Shown: positions 7,188 to 16,017, counted from the first letter of the stretch. The stretch: 23,424 bases of DNA from an uncultured Acetatifactor sp. (GCA_910584435.1 CAJUAP010000056.1:1-23424), one strand, 5' to 3'. Notes: generated from the sequence alone by a model not told the origin. Translations and numbers: made by a program.

Positions 7188-8117
7188 ATGAATCCAATGA
7201 TTAAGTATAGAGGCGGTAAGCATAAAGAGATTGCTCATTTTGTAAATCATATGCCCAAAGAATATTCAATATATATTGAGCCTTTTTTCGGGGGAGGGGC
7301 ATTATATTTCTATCTTCAGCCAGAAAGAGCCATAATTAATGATGTTAATTCCAGACTATATATTTTTTATAAGGAAATGCAGGAAAAATATCCTGAAGCA
7401 AGAGTGCAATTAGATAAGCTGCAGAATATTTATGAAGAAAACCAAGGTGCATATGAGCTGTTAAAGAAAAAGCGCCCTGATGAAAGAGTGGAAAACAAGA
7501 ATGAAGAACTGTATTATTTGATGCGAGATGCATTTAATCATAAAATTACTGTGGAATATTTAGAGTCAGTCATATATTTCTTCATTAATAAAACGGCTTA
7601 TTCCGGCATGATAAGGTACAATTCTGCCGGAGAATATAATGTCCCGTTTGGGCGGTATAGGAATTTTAATACAAAGCTGATCACAGAAGAACATTATAAA
7701 CTTTTACAATGTACTGACATATATAATTATGATTATTCAAAAATATTTGATTTGGCGAATCAGGATGATTTTATTTTTCTGGACCCACCATATGACTGTG
7801 TATTCAGTGATTATGGTAATAAAGATTATAAAGAAGGATTTGGTGAAAAAGAGCATAGAAGGTTAGCAAATGATTTTAGAAATCTATCCTGTAAAACACT
7901 GCTGGTAATAGGAAAAACGCCTTTGACAGAGGAATTGTATCGTGAATTTATCGTGGGAGAATATGATATATCGTATGCTGTGAATATAAGAAACCGTTTC
8001 GAGGCATCTTGCCAAATTGAAGAAGGAAATGGAGAAGGACGCATATTATGGAGGGCAGTCGGTTATAGTGCCTTTAGAATTGGATACCTTTATGAATATG
8101 GTAGAACAGTCATATAG
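7188..8117 (+). CDS. D12-class (Dam-like) DNA adenine N6-methyltransferase
   Basis: Transfers a methyl group from S-adenosylmethionine to adenine N6 in a short DNA target. Near the N-terminus is IKYRGGK (5-11), the motif X equivalent of the alpha/Dam group. It is followed by the SAM-binding IEPFFGGGA (30-38) and, after the target-recognition region, the catalytic DPPY (199-202). GAGGAGG ends 6 nt before ATG 7188, so the upstream in-frame start at 7119 is not used. The family's usual ending after NIRNRF is replaced by a tail of about 35 unmatched residues, which overlaps the next ORF by about 100 nt in another frame. Base composition is clearly more AT-rich than its neighbours, pointing to horizontal acquisition. 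No restriction endonuclease is adjacent, so it is an orphan or epigenetic enzyme. The target sequence cannot be read from the protein. Confidence 0.9.
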   Translation: MNPMIKYRGGKHKEIAHFVNHMPKEYSIYIEPFFGGGALYFYLQPERAIINDVNSRLYIFYKEMQEKYPEARVQLDKLQNIYEENQGAYELLKKKRPDERVENKNEELYYLMRDAFNHKITVEYLESVIYFFINKTAYSGMIRYNSAGEYNVPFGRYRNFNTKLITEEHYKLLQCTDIYNYDYSKIFDLANQDDFIFLDPPYDCVFSDYGNKDYKEGFGEKEHRRLANDFRNLSCKTLLVIGKTPLTEELYREFIVGEYDISYAVNIRNRFEASCQIEEGNGEGRILWRAVGYSAFRIGYLYEYGRTVI

Positions 8118-8247
8118 AGCAGGATATCTGCCTGATTCAAAGCAGGTAAAAGAAATTTTTGAATATTCCCTGGAACAGGCAAAAGAGGCAAGGGATGAAA
8201 TGGATTGGTATGGAAAAGTAAAAGAGAAGGTGTTAAATTGGTTATAG
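8017..8247 (+). CDS. Small unknown protein overlapping the methyltransferase
   Basis: The frame opens after a stop at 7987 and runs to 8247. Possible starts are TTG 8017, ATG 8029 (AAGAAGG directly before it, very close) and GTG 8068 (GGAGGG 12 nt upstream); none is ideal. The product, at most 76 residues, is charged and helical in its second half (KQVKEIFEYSLEQAKEARDE, ending VKEKVLNWL), with no membrane segment or metal motif. The part past the methyltransferase stop (8118-8247) is uninterrupted and AT-rich like it, so it probably arrived with that gene. I do not recognise a family. It could be an accessory protein or the remains of a longer gene whose 5' end was lost when the two fused. 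Confidence 0.5.
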   Translation: MKKEMEKDAYYGGQSVIVPLELDTFMNMVEQSYRAGYLPDSKQVKEIFEYSLEQAKEARDEMDWYGKVKEKVLNWL

Positions 8248-8261
8248 TTATGGATTATATC

Positions 8262-8289
8262 TTGACAAACAGGAAAATATCGTTATAAT
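8262..8289 (+). promoter_or_regulatory. Strong sigma-A promoter of the ileS T-box transcript
   Basis: TTGACA (8262-8267) and TATAAT (8284-8289) are both perfect consensus hexamers, 16 nt apart. It lies 15 nt after the small ORF's stop and drives the leader into ileS. Confidence 0.85.
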
Positions 8290-8299
8290 AATTTATCAA

Positions 8300-8602
8300 A
8301 TGAAGCAAATGCCATGACGAAGAGAGTAGCTGTCCTGAGAAAGCAGCAGCGAGCCGGCGAGGGTGTGAGGCCGGTGCAAGTAGGAGGATGGGGAAGATCA
8401 CTTCTGAGCAGCCGGAGCCAAAGGAAGGGATGCGTGAACAGGGAGTATTCATGCCCGGTAGTTCCGGACGGTATTCCACCGTTAAAGGAAGACATATAAC
8501 TTCCGGGAGCAGGAAAGCCTTCGGGGGCGTATGGGTAACGGGTGGTGAAACGAATGCCTTGGTGATGAGGTTTCGTCCTTTTACGGACGGAACTTTTTTT
8601 GT
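8300..8602 (+). ncRNA. T-box leader riboswitch, isoleucine-specific
   Basis: This 5' leader of ileS senses uncharged tRNA-Ile and allows read-through when isoleucine charging is low. Stem I begins near GACGAAGAGAGTAG (from 8316). Its apical part is the GCCGGC/GGCCGGT helix (8353-8375). The specifier loop contains ATC (8397-8399, an Ile codon) in GAAGATCACTTCTGAGC. The tRNA-end-binding element is GGGTGGTG (8540-8547), whose TGGT pairs with the ACCA end expected for tRNA-Ile. It ends in a terminator hairpin with a T-run. The classical ACCGCG after TGG is replaced by GAAACG. An isoleucine specifier directly before ileS makes the call firm. Confidence 0.9.
8570..8600 (+). terminator. T-box-controlled intrinsic terminator
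   Basis: GTTTCGTCC (8570-8578) pairs with GGACGGAAC (8585-8593) around the 6-nt loop TTTTAC, with one G-U pair, followed by seven T (8594-8600). The GAAAC at 8547-8551 can instead pair with GTTTC at 8570-8574, giving the competing antiterminator. Confidence 0.85.
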
Positions 8603-8707
8603 GCGGAGAGGGCAATTCTCCGAAAATGAAAATTTATCAATTAAGAAAAATGTGAAAGAAGAAAAAAGGAAAGTAGAAAAACAGGAAAAAAGAAAGGAAG
8701 CGAGAAA

Positions 8708-11700
8708 ATGTACAAACAGGTATCTGCCAATGCAAATTTTCTGGAACGTGAAAAGAGAATTGAAAAGTTCTGGAAGGAGAATGACATTTTTCAGAAGAGT
8801 ATCGACAGCCGCAGGGAAGGCCCCGTTTATACCTTTTATGACGGGCCGCCCACTGCAAACGGCAAGCCCCATATCGGACATGTGGAGACCCGTACCATTA
8901 AGGACATGATTCCCAGATACCGCACCATGAAGGGCTATATGGTGCCCAGGAAGGCGGGATGGGATACCCATGGTCTGCCTGTGGAGCTGGAAGTGGAGAA
9001 GCTGCTGGGGCTGGACGGCAAGGAACAGATAGAAGAATACGGTCTGGAGCCGTTTATTGGCAAATGTAAGGAGAGCGTCTGGAAATATAAGGGAATGTGG
9101 GAGCAATTCTCCGGTTCCGTAGGCTTCTGGGCGGATATGGATGATCCTTATGTGACCTATGACGATAACTATATCGAATCCGAGTGGTGGGCGTTGAAGA
9201 CCATCTGGGACAAGGGGCTTTTGTACAAGGGCTTTAAAATTGTGCCCTACTGTCCCCGCTGCGGAACTCCTCTTTCCAGCCATGAGGTGGCCCAGGGATA
9301 TAAAGCGGTCAAAGAGCGTTCTGCGGTGGCGCGTTTCAAATGTGTGGGGGAAGAGGCGTATTTCCTGGCATGGACCACTACCCCCTGGACACTGCCCTCC
9401 AATGTGGCGTTGTGTGTGAACCCGGATGAGGCTTATGTGAAGGTAAAGGCAGCGGACGGCTATACCTATTATATGGCCCGGGCTTTGCTTGACAATGTAT
9501 TGGGCGGTCTGGCGGAAGAGGGCAGGGCTGCTTATGAGGTATTGGAGACCTATACCGGAAAAGATCTGGAATATAAGGAATATGAGCCGCTGTTTGCCTG
9601 TACAGGGGAATATGTGGCAAAGCAGGGCAGGAAAGGGCATTATGTGACATGCGACAGCTATGTTACCATGTCGGACGGTACCGGTATTGTGCACATTGCC
9701 CCGGCATTCGGTGAGGATGATGCAAATGTGGGAAGGAAATATGACCTGCCCTTTGTGCAGTTCGTGGACGGCAAAGGAAATATGACGGAAAACACACCTT
9801 ACGAGGGGAAATTCGTCAAGGATGCGGACCCGGAGATATTGAAGGATTTGGAGAAGGAGGGCAAGCTGTTCTCCGCGCCGAAATTTGAGCATGATTATCC
9901 CTTCTGCTGGCGGTGCGACACGCCTTTAATCTATTATGCAAGGGAATCCTGGTTTATCAAAATGACAGCGGTGAAGGACGACCTGGTGCGCAATAACAAG
10001 ACCATCAACTGGATTCCGCCCACCATCGGCGAGGGGCGTTTTGGCAACTGGCTGGAAAATATCCAGGACTGGGGGATTTCAAGGAACCGTTATTGGGGAA
10101 CCCCGTTAAATATCTGGGAATGTGAGTGCGGACATATGGAGTCCGTGGGCAGCAGGGAGCAGCTCTGTGCCCTGACCGGGGATGAGGCAGTGAAAAACGT
10201 GGAGCTGCACAGACCATTTATTGATGAGGTTACATTTGCCTGTCCCAAGTGCGGGAAGACTATGAAGCGTGTGCCGGAAGTGATCGACTGCTGGTTTGAC
10301 TCCGGTGCCATGCCTTTTGCCCAGCATCATTATCCCTTCGAGAATAAAGAGCTGTTCGAGCAGCAGTTCCCGGCGCAGTTTATATCGGAAGCAGTGGATC
10401 AGACCCGTGGGTGGTTCTATTCGCTTCTGGCGGAGTCCACACTGCTCTTCAACAAAGCGCCCTATGAGAACGTGATTGTGCTGGGGCTTGTGGTCGATGA
10501 GAACGGACAGAAGATGAGCAAATCCAAGGGGAATGTGGTAGACCCTTTTGAGGCGCTGAATGAGTACGGCGCAGATGCCGTCAGATGGTATTTCTATACC
10601 AGCGCTGCTCCATGGCTGCCGAAACGGTTCTCCGGTAAGACAGTGCTGGAAGGGCAGCATAAGTTTCTGGATAAGCTCTGGAATACGTACAGCTTCTTCG
10701 TGCTGTATGCCAATATTGATAACTTTGATTCGTCAAAGTATACTTTGGATTACGATCAGCTTCCGGTGATGGACAAATGGGTGCTTTCCAGACTGAATAC
10801 CGTTGTGGGCGATGTGGACAGGAATCTTGACCAGTACCGTATTCCGGAGGCTGCAAAGGCATTGCAGGATTTTGCGGAGGAACTGAGCAATTGGTATGTG
10901 CGCCGGAACAGGGAGCGCTTCTGGGCGAAGGGTATGGAGCAGGATAAAATCAACGCATATATGACACTGCATACGGCTCTTGTGACCATCTGCAAGGCGG
11001 CGGCGCCCATGATTCCTTTTATCACGGAAGAGATCTACCGGAACCTGGTGTGCAGCGTGGACGCTTCTGCGCCGGAAAGTATTCATTTATGTGATTTCCC
11101 GGCAGCGGAAGAGGCTTATATTGACAAAAAGCTTGAGGCGGATATGGAGGATGTGCTTGAGGCCGTGACCATGGGGCGTGCCTGCCGCAATACCGCTAAC
11201 TTGAAGAACCGCCAGCCCCTGGGCAGAATGTATGTCAAGGCGGAGAACCTTCAGCTGGGCGCTTATTATACTGCTATCATTGAGGATGACTTGAATGTAA
11301 AAGAAGTGGTATTTACGGATGATGTACGGGATTATACCACTTACACTTTTAAGCCGCAGCTGCGCACCGTGGGGCCTAAGTACGGCAAGCTGCTGGGCGG
11401 CATCCAGAGAAAGCTTGCGTCACTGGACGGCAATGCAGCCATGGAGGAGCTGAACACACAGGGAAAGATTGTGTTTGAGGTGGATGGAGCTTCCGTGGAG
11501 CTGTCTAAGGATGATCTGCTCATCGATATGAGCCAGAAAACCGGTTATGTGTCTCAGGAGAACAACAGGATGACGGTTGTGCTGGATACGAATCTGACGG
11601 AAGACCTGGTGGAAGAGGGTTTTGTCTATGAAATGATCAGTAAGATTCAGACCATGCGTAAGGAAGCCGGATTCGAAGTCATGGATCATATCAGGGTGTC

Positions 11701-11863
11701 CGTCAACGGAAACGAGAAGCTGGCAGGAATTGCATACGGCAACAGGGAGGCAATCTGCGGAAAAGTGCTGGCGGAGGAATTGACAAACGGGCAGGATTTT
11801 GCGGCGGCAAAGGAATGGGACGTGAACGGAGAGAAGGCCGTGATTGCGATTGAGAAGGTATAA
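8708..11863 (+). CDS. ileS: Isoleucyl-tRNA synthetase, long (type 2, eukaryote-like) form
   Basis: Class Ia cytosolic synthetase charging tRNA-Ile. The 1051 residues match the length of the IleS2 group rather than the bacterial type 1 enzyme of about 920. HIGH is at 55-58 (in PPTANGKPHIGH) and KMSKS at 602-606 (GQKMSKSKGN). The inserted editing domain carries the Thr-rich TTTPWTLPSN. Cys pairs CPRCG, CECG and CPKCG suggest zinc sites. The anticodon-binding domain follows (LSNWYVRRNRERFW). ATG 8708 has AAGGA 9 nt upstream. Expression is governed by the T-box leader. Type 2 enzymes are often naturally mupirocin-tolerant; whether this one is cannot be told from sequence. No terminator with a T-run was seen just after the stop; half a palindromic element lies at 11911. 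Confidence 0.97.
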   Translation: MYKQVSANANFLEREKRIEKFWKENDIFQKSIDSRREGPVYTFYDGPPTANGKPHIGHVETRTIKDMIPRYRTMKGYMVPRKAGWDTHGLPVELEVEKLLGLDGKEQIEEYGLEPFIGKCKESVWKYKGMWEQFSGSVGFWADMDDPYVTYDDNYIESEWWALKTIWDKGLLYKGFKIVPYCPRCGTPLSSHEVAQGYKAVKERSAVARFKCVGEEAYFLAWTTTPWTLPSNVALCVNPDEAYVKVKAADGYTYYMARALLDNVLGGLAEEGRAAYEVLETYTGKDLEYKEYEPLFACTGEYVAKQGRKGHYVTCDSYVTMSDGTGIVHIAPAFGEDDANVGRKYDLPFVQFVDGKGNMTENTPYEGKFVKDADPEILKDLEKEGKLFSAPKFEHDYPFCWRCDTPLIYYARESWFIKMTAVKDDLVRNNKTINWIPPTIGEGRFGNWLENIQDWGISRNRYWGTPLNIWECECGHMESVGSREQLCALTGDEAVKNVELHRPFIDEVTFACPKCGKTMKRVPEVIDCWFDSGAMPFAQHHYPFENKELFEQQFPAQFISEAVDQTRGWFYSLLAESTLLFNKAPYENVIVLGLVVDENGQKMSKSKGNVVDPFEALNEYGADAVRWYFYTSAAPWLPKRFSGKTVLEGQHKFLDKLWNTYSFFVLYANIDNFDSSKYTLDYDQLPVMDKWVLSRLNTVVGDVDRNLDQYRIPEAAKALQDFAEELSNWYVRRNRERFWAKGMEQDKINAYMTLHTALVTICKAAAPMIPFITEEIYRNLVCSVDASAPESIHLCDFPAAEEAYIDKKLEADMEDVLEAVTMGRACRNTANLKNRQPLGRMYVKAENLQLGAYYTAIIEDDLNVKEVVFTDDVRDYTTYTFKPQLRTVGPKYGKLLGGIQRKLASLDGNAAMEELNTQGKIVFEVDGASVELSKDDLLIDMSQKTGYVSQENNRMTVVLDTNLTEDLVEEGFVYEMISKIQTMRKEAGFEVMDHIRVSVNGNEKLAGIAYGNREAICGKVLAEELTNGQDFAAAKEWDVNGEKAVIAIEKV

Positions 11864-11910
11864 GGCAGACGGCACGCCGGCTTTGGAGCACAATTTTGAC
11901 TTTGCGGCAG

Positions 11911-11928
11911 GGGCTGTCCGAACTGTTA
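11911..11928. repeat. Dispersed palindromic element, half copy C
   Basis: GGGCTGTCCGAACTGTTA matches the right arm and inner part of the family (compare TTGTCCGAACTGTTA at 20703-20717). The left arm has decayed beyond recognition. It lies 47 nt after the ileS stop. Confidence 0.5.
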
Positions 11929-11970
11929 CATGAAATGTGCTTTATGAGAGGAATTTAATAAAAAAATGAG

Positions 11971-11999
11971 TTGGAATGACGGAAAAAATTTGGTATAAT
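11971..11999 (+). promoter_or_regulatory. Sigma-A promoter of glgP with extended -10
   Basis: TTGGAA (11971-11976), 17-nt spacer, TATAAT (11994-11999) preceded by TGG, i.e. an extended -10 (TGNTATAAT). The predicted start near 12006 leaves a leader of about 30 nt. Confidence 0.75.
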
Positions 12000-12037
12000 A
12001 AAAGAGAGTTTGCACAGAAACGAAAGGAGAAGAGTAA

Positions 12038-14590
12038 ATGGCAGGAGTGGAAGAGTTGACAGGAAATGTGGATGTGCAGGAAGCAGAGGAGGCGAAGGCT
12101 GAAACTGCGGAAGAGGCATCTGAGAAAAAAGGAGAGTTTGATAAGGAGCTTTTTAAGAGAAGTGTTCTGTATAATGTAATGACCATGTACCGTAAGACGC
12201 TGGAAGAGGCAACGCCGCAGCAGATATTCCAGGCGGCATCCTATTCTATCAAGGACAGGATCATCGGCAACTGGATGACTACTCAGAAGGCATATGAGAA
12301 GGAAGATCCCAAGATTGTATATTATATGTCCATGGAATTCCTCATGGGACGTGCACTGGGCAATAATATGATCAATCTGAAGGCATATCAGGGTGTCAAG
12401 GAGGTTCTGGAAGAGCTGGGTGTGGACATCAATGTGATTGAGGATCAGGAGCCGGATGCAGCGCTGGGCAACGGCGGCCTGGGACGTCTGGCAGCCTGCT
12501 TCCTGGATTCCCTTGCAACGCTGGGATATCCTGCCTATGGCTGCGGTATCCGTTACCGTTACGGCATGTTCAAGCAGGAGATTCGGGACGGCTACCAGAT
12601 TGAGGTGCCGGACAACTGGCTGGCAGACGGCAATCCTTTTGAACTTCGCAGGCCGGAATATGCTAAGATTGTGAAATTCGGCGGTTATGTGTCCGTGTAT
12701 TGTGATGAAAACGGAAGAAACCATTTTAACCAGGAAGGTTATCAGGCAGTACGTGCCATTCCCTATGATATGCCCATTGTAGGCTATGACAATGGCATTG
12801 TGAATACGCTTCGTATCTGGGATGCGGAATCCATGGGAGGATTCCAGCTGGATTCCTTCGATAAGGGTGATTACAGCAAGGCTGTTGAGGAAGAGAACCT
12901 GGCAAGGAATCTGGTGGAGGTGCTCTATCCCAATGACAATCACTATGCAGGAAAAGAGCTTCGCCTGAAGCAGCAGTATTTCTTTATCTCGGCTTCGGTA
13001 CAGGAGGCCGTGGCAAAATACATGAGGAAGCATGATGATATCCATCGTTTCCCTGAGAAGGTGACGTTCCAGCTCAATGATACCCATCCCACGGTGGCAA
13101 TCCCTGAGTTGATGCGTATTCTTCTGGACGAATATAACCTGACCTGGGAAGAGGCATGGGATATTACCACCAGAACCTGTGCTTACACCAATCATACCAT
13201 TATGGCAGAGGCTCTGGAAAAATGGCCCATTGACCTGTTCTCCAGACTGCTTCCCAGAATCTATCAGATCGTGGAGGAGATTAACCGCAGATTTGTCCAG
13301 GAAGTGGAGCAGAAGTATTCCGGAAGGTATGGCGTTGATGTGCAGGAGAAGGTACGTAAGATGGCAATTCTGTATGACGGACAGGTGAAGATGGCTCATA
13401 TGGCTATCATTGCAGGATATTCGGTCAACGGCGTTGCAAGGCTGCACACGGAGATTCTGAAGGAGCAGGAGCTGCGTGATTTCTATGAGATGTACCCGGA
13501 GCGATTCAACAACAAGACCAACGGTATTACCCAGAGGCGTTTTCTGCTTCACGGCAATCCGCTGCTGGCAGACTGGGTGACATCCAAGGTGGGTGACGGC
13601 TGGATTACAGACCTGCCTCAGATTGCAGGGCTGAAGCCATTGGCAGACAACAAGAAGGCACAGAAGGAATTTATGGAGATCAAGTATCAAAATAAACTCC
13701 GTCTGGCAAAATATATCAAAGAGCACAATGATGTGGAGGTAGATCCCAAGTCCATTTTTGATGTGCAGGTAAAACGTCTCCACGAGTACAAGAGGCAGCT
13801 GTTAAACATTCTGCATGTAATGCATCTGTACAATGAATTAAAGGCGCATCCGGATATGGAGTTCTTCCCCAGAACCTTTATTTTCGGTGCAAAGGCAGCA
13901 GCGGGCTATCGTAATGCGAAGCTGACAATTAAGCTGATTAACTCTGTGGCAAAGATAATCAACAACGATGCCTCCATTGGCGGCAGGATTAAGGTGGTAT
14001 TTATTGAGAACTATAATGTGTCCAACGCAGAGATTATTTTCGCAGCGGCAGATGTGTCCGAGCAGATTTCCACTGCCAGCAAGGAGGCTTCCGGTACGGG
14101 CAATATGAAGTTCATGCTCAATGGTGCATTGACTTTGGGAACCATGGACGGTGCCAATGTGGAGATTGTGGAAGAGGTTGGAGAAGAGAATGCCTTTATC
14201 TTCGGTTTGTCCTCGGACGAGGTGATTCAGTATGAGAACCATGGCGGGTATGATCCCATGCAGATATTCAAGGAAGATGCGGATATCCACAAGGTGCTGA
14301 CACAGCTGATTGACGGAACCTATTCCGCAGACAAGGAGCTGTTCCGTCCTCTGTATAATTCCCTGTTGAATACCCTGTCCACCAACAAGGCGGATACTTA
14401 TTTCATCCTGAAGGATTTCAAGTCCTATGCAGAGGCGCAGAAGAAAGTGGAAGCGGCTTACAGGAATACATCCGGCTGGGCTAAGAGCGCAATTCTCAAT
14501 GTGGCTTGTTCCGGCAAATTTACATCCGACAGAACCATTCAGCAGTATGTGGATGAAATCTGGCATCTGGATAAGGTGGTATTGGAGTGA
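12038..14590 (+). CDS. glgP: Glycogen/alpha-glucan phosphorylase
   Basis: GT35 enzyme, cytosolic, releasing glucose 1-phosphate from alpha-1,4-glucan with phosphate and pyridoxal phosphate. The PLP signature EASGTGNMKFMLNGAL is intact (683 onward), with Lys691 as the Schiff-base lysine. Other family blocks are present: YYMSMEFLMGR, ALGNGGLGRLAACFLDSLAT, GYGIRY-type CGIRYRYGMF and KRLHEYKRQLLN. The 850 residues exceed the usual 810-830 by an N-terminal acidic tail (VQEAEEAKAETAEEASEKKG, about residues 12-31) that I cannot match to the fold. ATG 12038 is supported by AAAGGAG 8 nt upstream; the fold would allow a later start but no other site is as good. It has its own promoter and a downstream hairpin, so it is probably monocistronic; no other glycogen gene is adjacent. 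Confidence 0.97.
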   Translation: MAGVEELTGNVDVQEAEEAKAETAEEASEKKGEFDKELFKRSVLYNVMTMYRKTLEEATPQQIFQAASYSIKDRIIGNWMTTQKAYEKEDPKIVYYMSMEFLMGRALGNNMINLKAYQGVKEVLEELGVDINVIEDQEPDAALGNGGLGRLAACFLDSLATLGYPAYGCGIRYRYGMFKQEIRDGYQIEVPDNWLADGNPFELRRPEYAKIVKFGGYVSVYCDENGRNHFNQEGYQAVRAIPYDMPIVGYDNGIVNTLRIWDAESMGGFQLDSFDKGDYSKAVEEENLARNLVEVLYPNDNHYAGKELRLKQQYFFISASVQEAVAKYMRKHDDIHRFPEKVTFQLNDTHPTVAIPELMRILLDEYNLTWEEAWDITTRTCAYTNHTIMAEALEKWPIDLFSRLLPRIYQIVEEINRRFVQEVEQKYSGRYGVDVQEKVRKMAILYDGQVKMAHMAIIAGYSVNGVARLHTEILKEQELRDFYEMYPERFNNKTNGITQRRFLLHGNPLLADWVTSKVGDGWITDLPQIAGLKPLADNKKAQKEFMEIKYQNKLRLAKYIKEHNDVEVDPKSIFDVQVKRLHEYKRQLLNILHVMHLYNELKAHPDMEFFPRTFIFGAKAAAGYRNAKLTIKLINSVAKIINNDASIGGRIKVVFIENYNVSNAEIIFAAADVSEQISTASKEASGTGNMKFMLNGALTLGTMDGANVEIVEEVGEENAFIFGLSSDEVIQYENHGGYDPMQIFKEDADIHKVLTQLIDGTYSADKELFRPLYNSLLNTLSTNKADTYFILKDFKSYAEAQKKVEAAYRNTSGWAKSAILNVACSGKFTSDRTIQQYVDEIWHLDKVVLE

Positions 14591-14697
14591 GACGGCGGAA
14601 TTAAGATAATAATTTATTGTCTGGGCGGTATGTAAAGAAGTCGGGATGCTGATTCAGATAAGTTATGTAAGAAGAAAGCAGGATGGCTGTAAACGAT

Positions 14698-14729
14698 AAA
14701 AGCATGCCTTTGAAAAAGGGCATGCTTTT
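14698..14729 (+). terminator. Terminator of glgP
   Basis: AAAAGCATGCC (14698-14708) and GGCATGCTTTT (14719-14729) form an 11-bp stem with a 10-nt loop. The terminal Ts are in the stem's own arm. It lies 108 nt after the glgP stop. The reverse strand would also form it. Confidence 0.6.
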
Positions 14730-14794
14730 CAAAATTCTTATGCAGCCAGCCGCACCGCCATACATTAAAGTCCGGGAGTTTTGAAGATACACAC

Positions 14795-14851
14795 AAACCC
14801 GCAAGAAAAGCGGGTTTGGCGCACTGCAGTCTATGCTGTCATTCTGACAGC
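14795..14851. other. Two further hairpins in the glgP-phosphoesterase gap
   Basis: AAACCCGC (14795-14802) pairs with GCGGGTTT (14810-14817), loop of 7. GCTGTC (14835-14840) pairs with GACAGC (14846-14851) and is followed by TTGATTTT. The 347-nt gap 14591-14937 holds no gene I can support. With the glgP terminator it contains three hairpins in about 155 nt. They may be back-up terminators or part of a small RNA; no clear promoter was seen. Confidence 0.4.
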
Positions 14852-14937
14852 TTGATTTTGTGTAAGGGAAGCACAAAAACACTTCGCGGCACCGTAATGG
14901 TACAGGGACTTTTACAGTAAAATAAAGAAGGGTATTT

Positions 14938-15915
14938 ATGAAAAAGGGTAAAAATGAAGAAGCGCATTATGGTAAAAAGCGGCGTGGAAACAGTAAATGG
15001 TGTGCTGCAGGAGTCATTGTGCTTCTGTGTATGGCCATGTCCGGCTGCGGTAAGTCAGAGGAATGGGAGAAATATATGACAGAAGAAACGGTTTATGTGG
15101 AAGGGCTGGAACGGGAGTATACCCTGTTATTCCTGACAGATACCCATGTGATTATCCCGGATCAGAATGCCTCCGCACAGGCGGCGGAAAATGAGCAGGC
15201 CAGGACGCCCATGTTTCTGCATGAGACGGGAGTTACGCCTGCAGAGCAGTTTCCGGAATGGGTGCGGTATGCAAACGAAATAAAGGCGGATGCGTTCCTG
15301 TTAGGGGGAGATATCATTGACACGCCTTCTCCTTCCAATCTGGAGTGGCTGGAAGAACAACTGGCCGGGCTGGATATGCCGTATCTCTATGTCAACGGCA
15401 ATCACGACTGGACGTATCCCTGGGAATATATGACGGACACGGGGAAGGAGACTTATCTGCCGCTGCTGGCGCCTTATATGGATGGCAACACGGCAATTCA
15501 TTCACTGGATTTGGGAGAAATTACGGTGGTGGGAATCGATGACAGCACCAATCAGGTAAACGGTGATGTATTCCCGGAATATGAGCGGCTTCTGCAGGAG
15601 GGTAAGCCTGTGGTTGTAGTGGCGCATGTTCCCTTTATGACGCAGTCGGTACTTGGCAGAGCCAGGGAAGTATGGAACAGCCCTGTGGTAATCGGTGCGG
15701 GCAATTACGGCGGAATCTATCCCAACGAAGATTCGGAGAAATTCGAGGCAGTTACGACATCTTCGGACAGCCCGGTGGAACTGGTGTTAGCGGGACATGT
15801 CCATTTCTATGATAAGGATATCATAGAGGGGGAGAAAAATGTGCTGCAGCTGGTGGGCGGCGCAGGATTCAAAGGCGAGGCGCTGCTTATTCATTTGACG
15901 GGAAGCAGGGAATAA
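14938..15915 (+). CDS. Calcineurin-like metallophosphoesterase, predicted lipoprotein
   Basis: A lysine/arginine-rich start, a hydrophobic segment (VIVLLCMAM) and the lipobox MSGC (34-37) predict a lipoprotein anchored to the outer face of the membrane through Cys37. The mature part has all blocks of the binuclear metallophosphoesterase fold: DTH (68-70), GGDIID (Asp125), GNHD (Asn155, His156, Asp157), AHVPF (His230) and GHVHF (His287, His289). It should therefore hydrolyse a phosphoester outside the cell; substrate unknown. The 325 residues are complete. AGAAGG (14927-14932) precedes ATG 14938. The stop is followed by 102 nt of A-rich sequence before the hydratase gene, without a hairpin, so they may be cotranscribed. 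Confidence 0.9.
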   Translation: MKKGKNEEAHYGKKRRGNSKWCAAGVIVLLCMAMSGCGKSEEWEKYMTEETVYVEGLEREYTLLFLTDTHVIIPDQNASAQAAENEQARTPMFLHETGVTPAEQFPEWVRYANEIKADAFLLGGDIIDTPSPSNLEWLEEQLAGLDMPYLYVNGNHDWTYPWEYMTDTGKETYLPLLAPYMDGNTAIHSLDLGEITVVGIDDSTNQVNGDVFPEYERLLQEGKPVVVVAHVPFMTQSVLGRAREVWNSPVVIGAGNYGGIYPNEDSEKFEAVTTSSDSPVELVLAGHVHFYDKDIIEGEKNVLQLVGGAGFKGEALLIHLTGSRE

Positions 15916-16017
15916 GATGATAAGGGAATAAGCTTATATTGGAAAGCAAATAAAACAGTGAATAAACAGCAAATAAAAAAACGAATAAAACAAAACAACA
16001 AAATCAGGAGGAAATGC

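Noticed and set aside
8255..9892. 545-codon open frame on the - strand
   Set aside because: It is antisense to the start of ileS, the T-box leader and the promoter, which are unambiguous. Its translation has no recognisable domain and no ribosome site.
11942..13783. 613-codon open frame on the - strand
   Set aside because: Antisense to glgP. The openness results from the codon composition of the highly conserved phosphorylase on the + strand.
14601..14882. 93-codon - strand frame in the glgP-phosphoesterase gap
   Set aside because: It runs through three hairpins and has no ribosome site; no family recognised.
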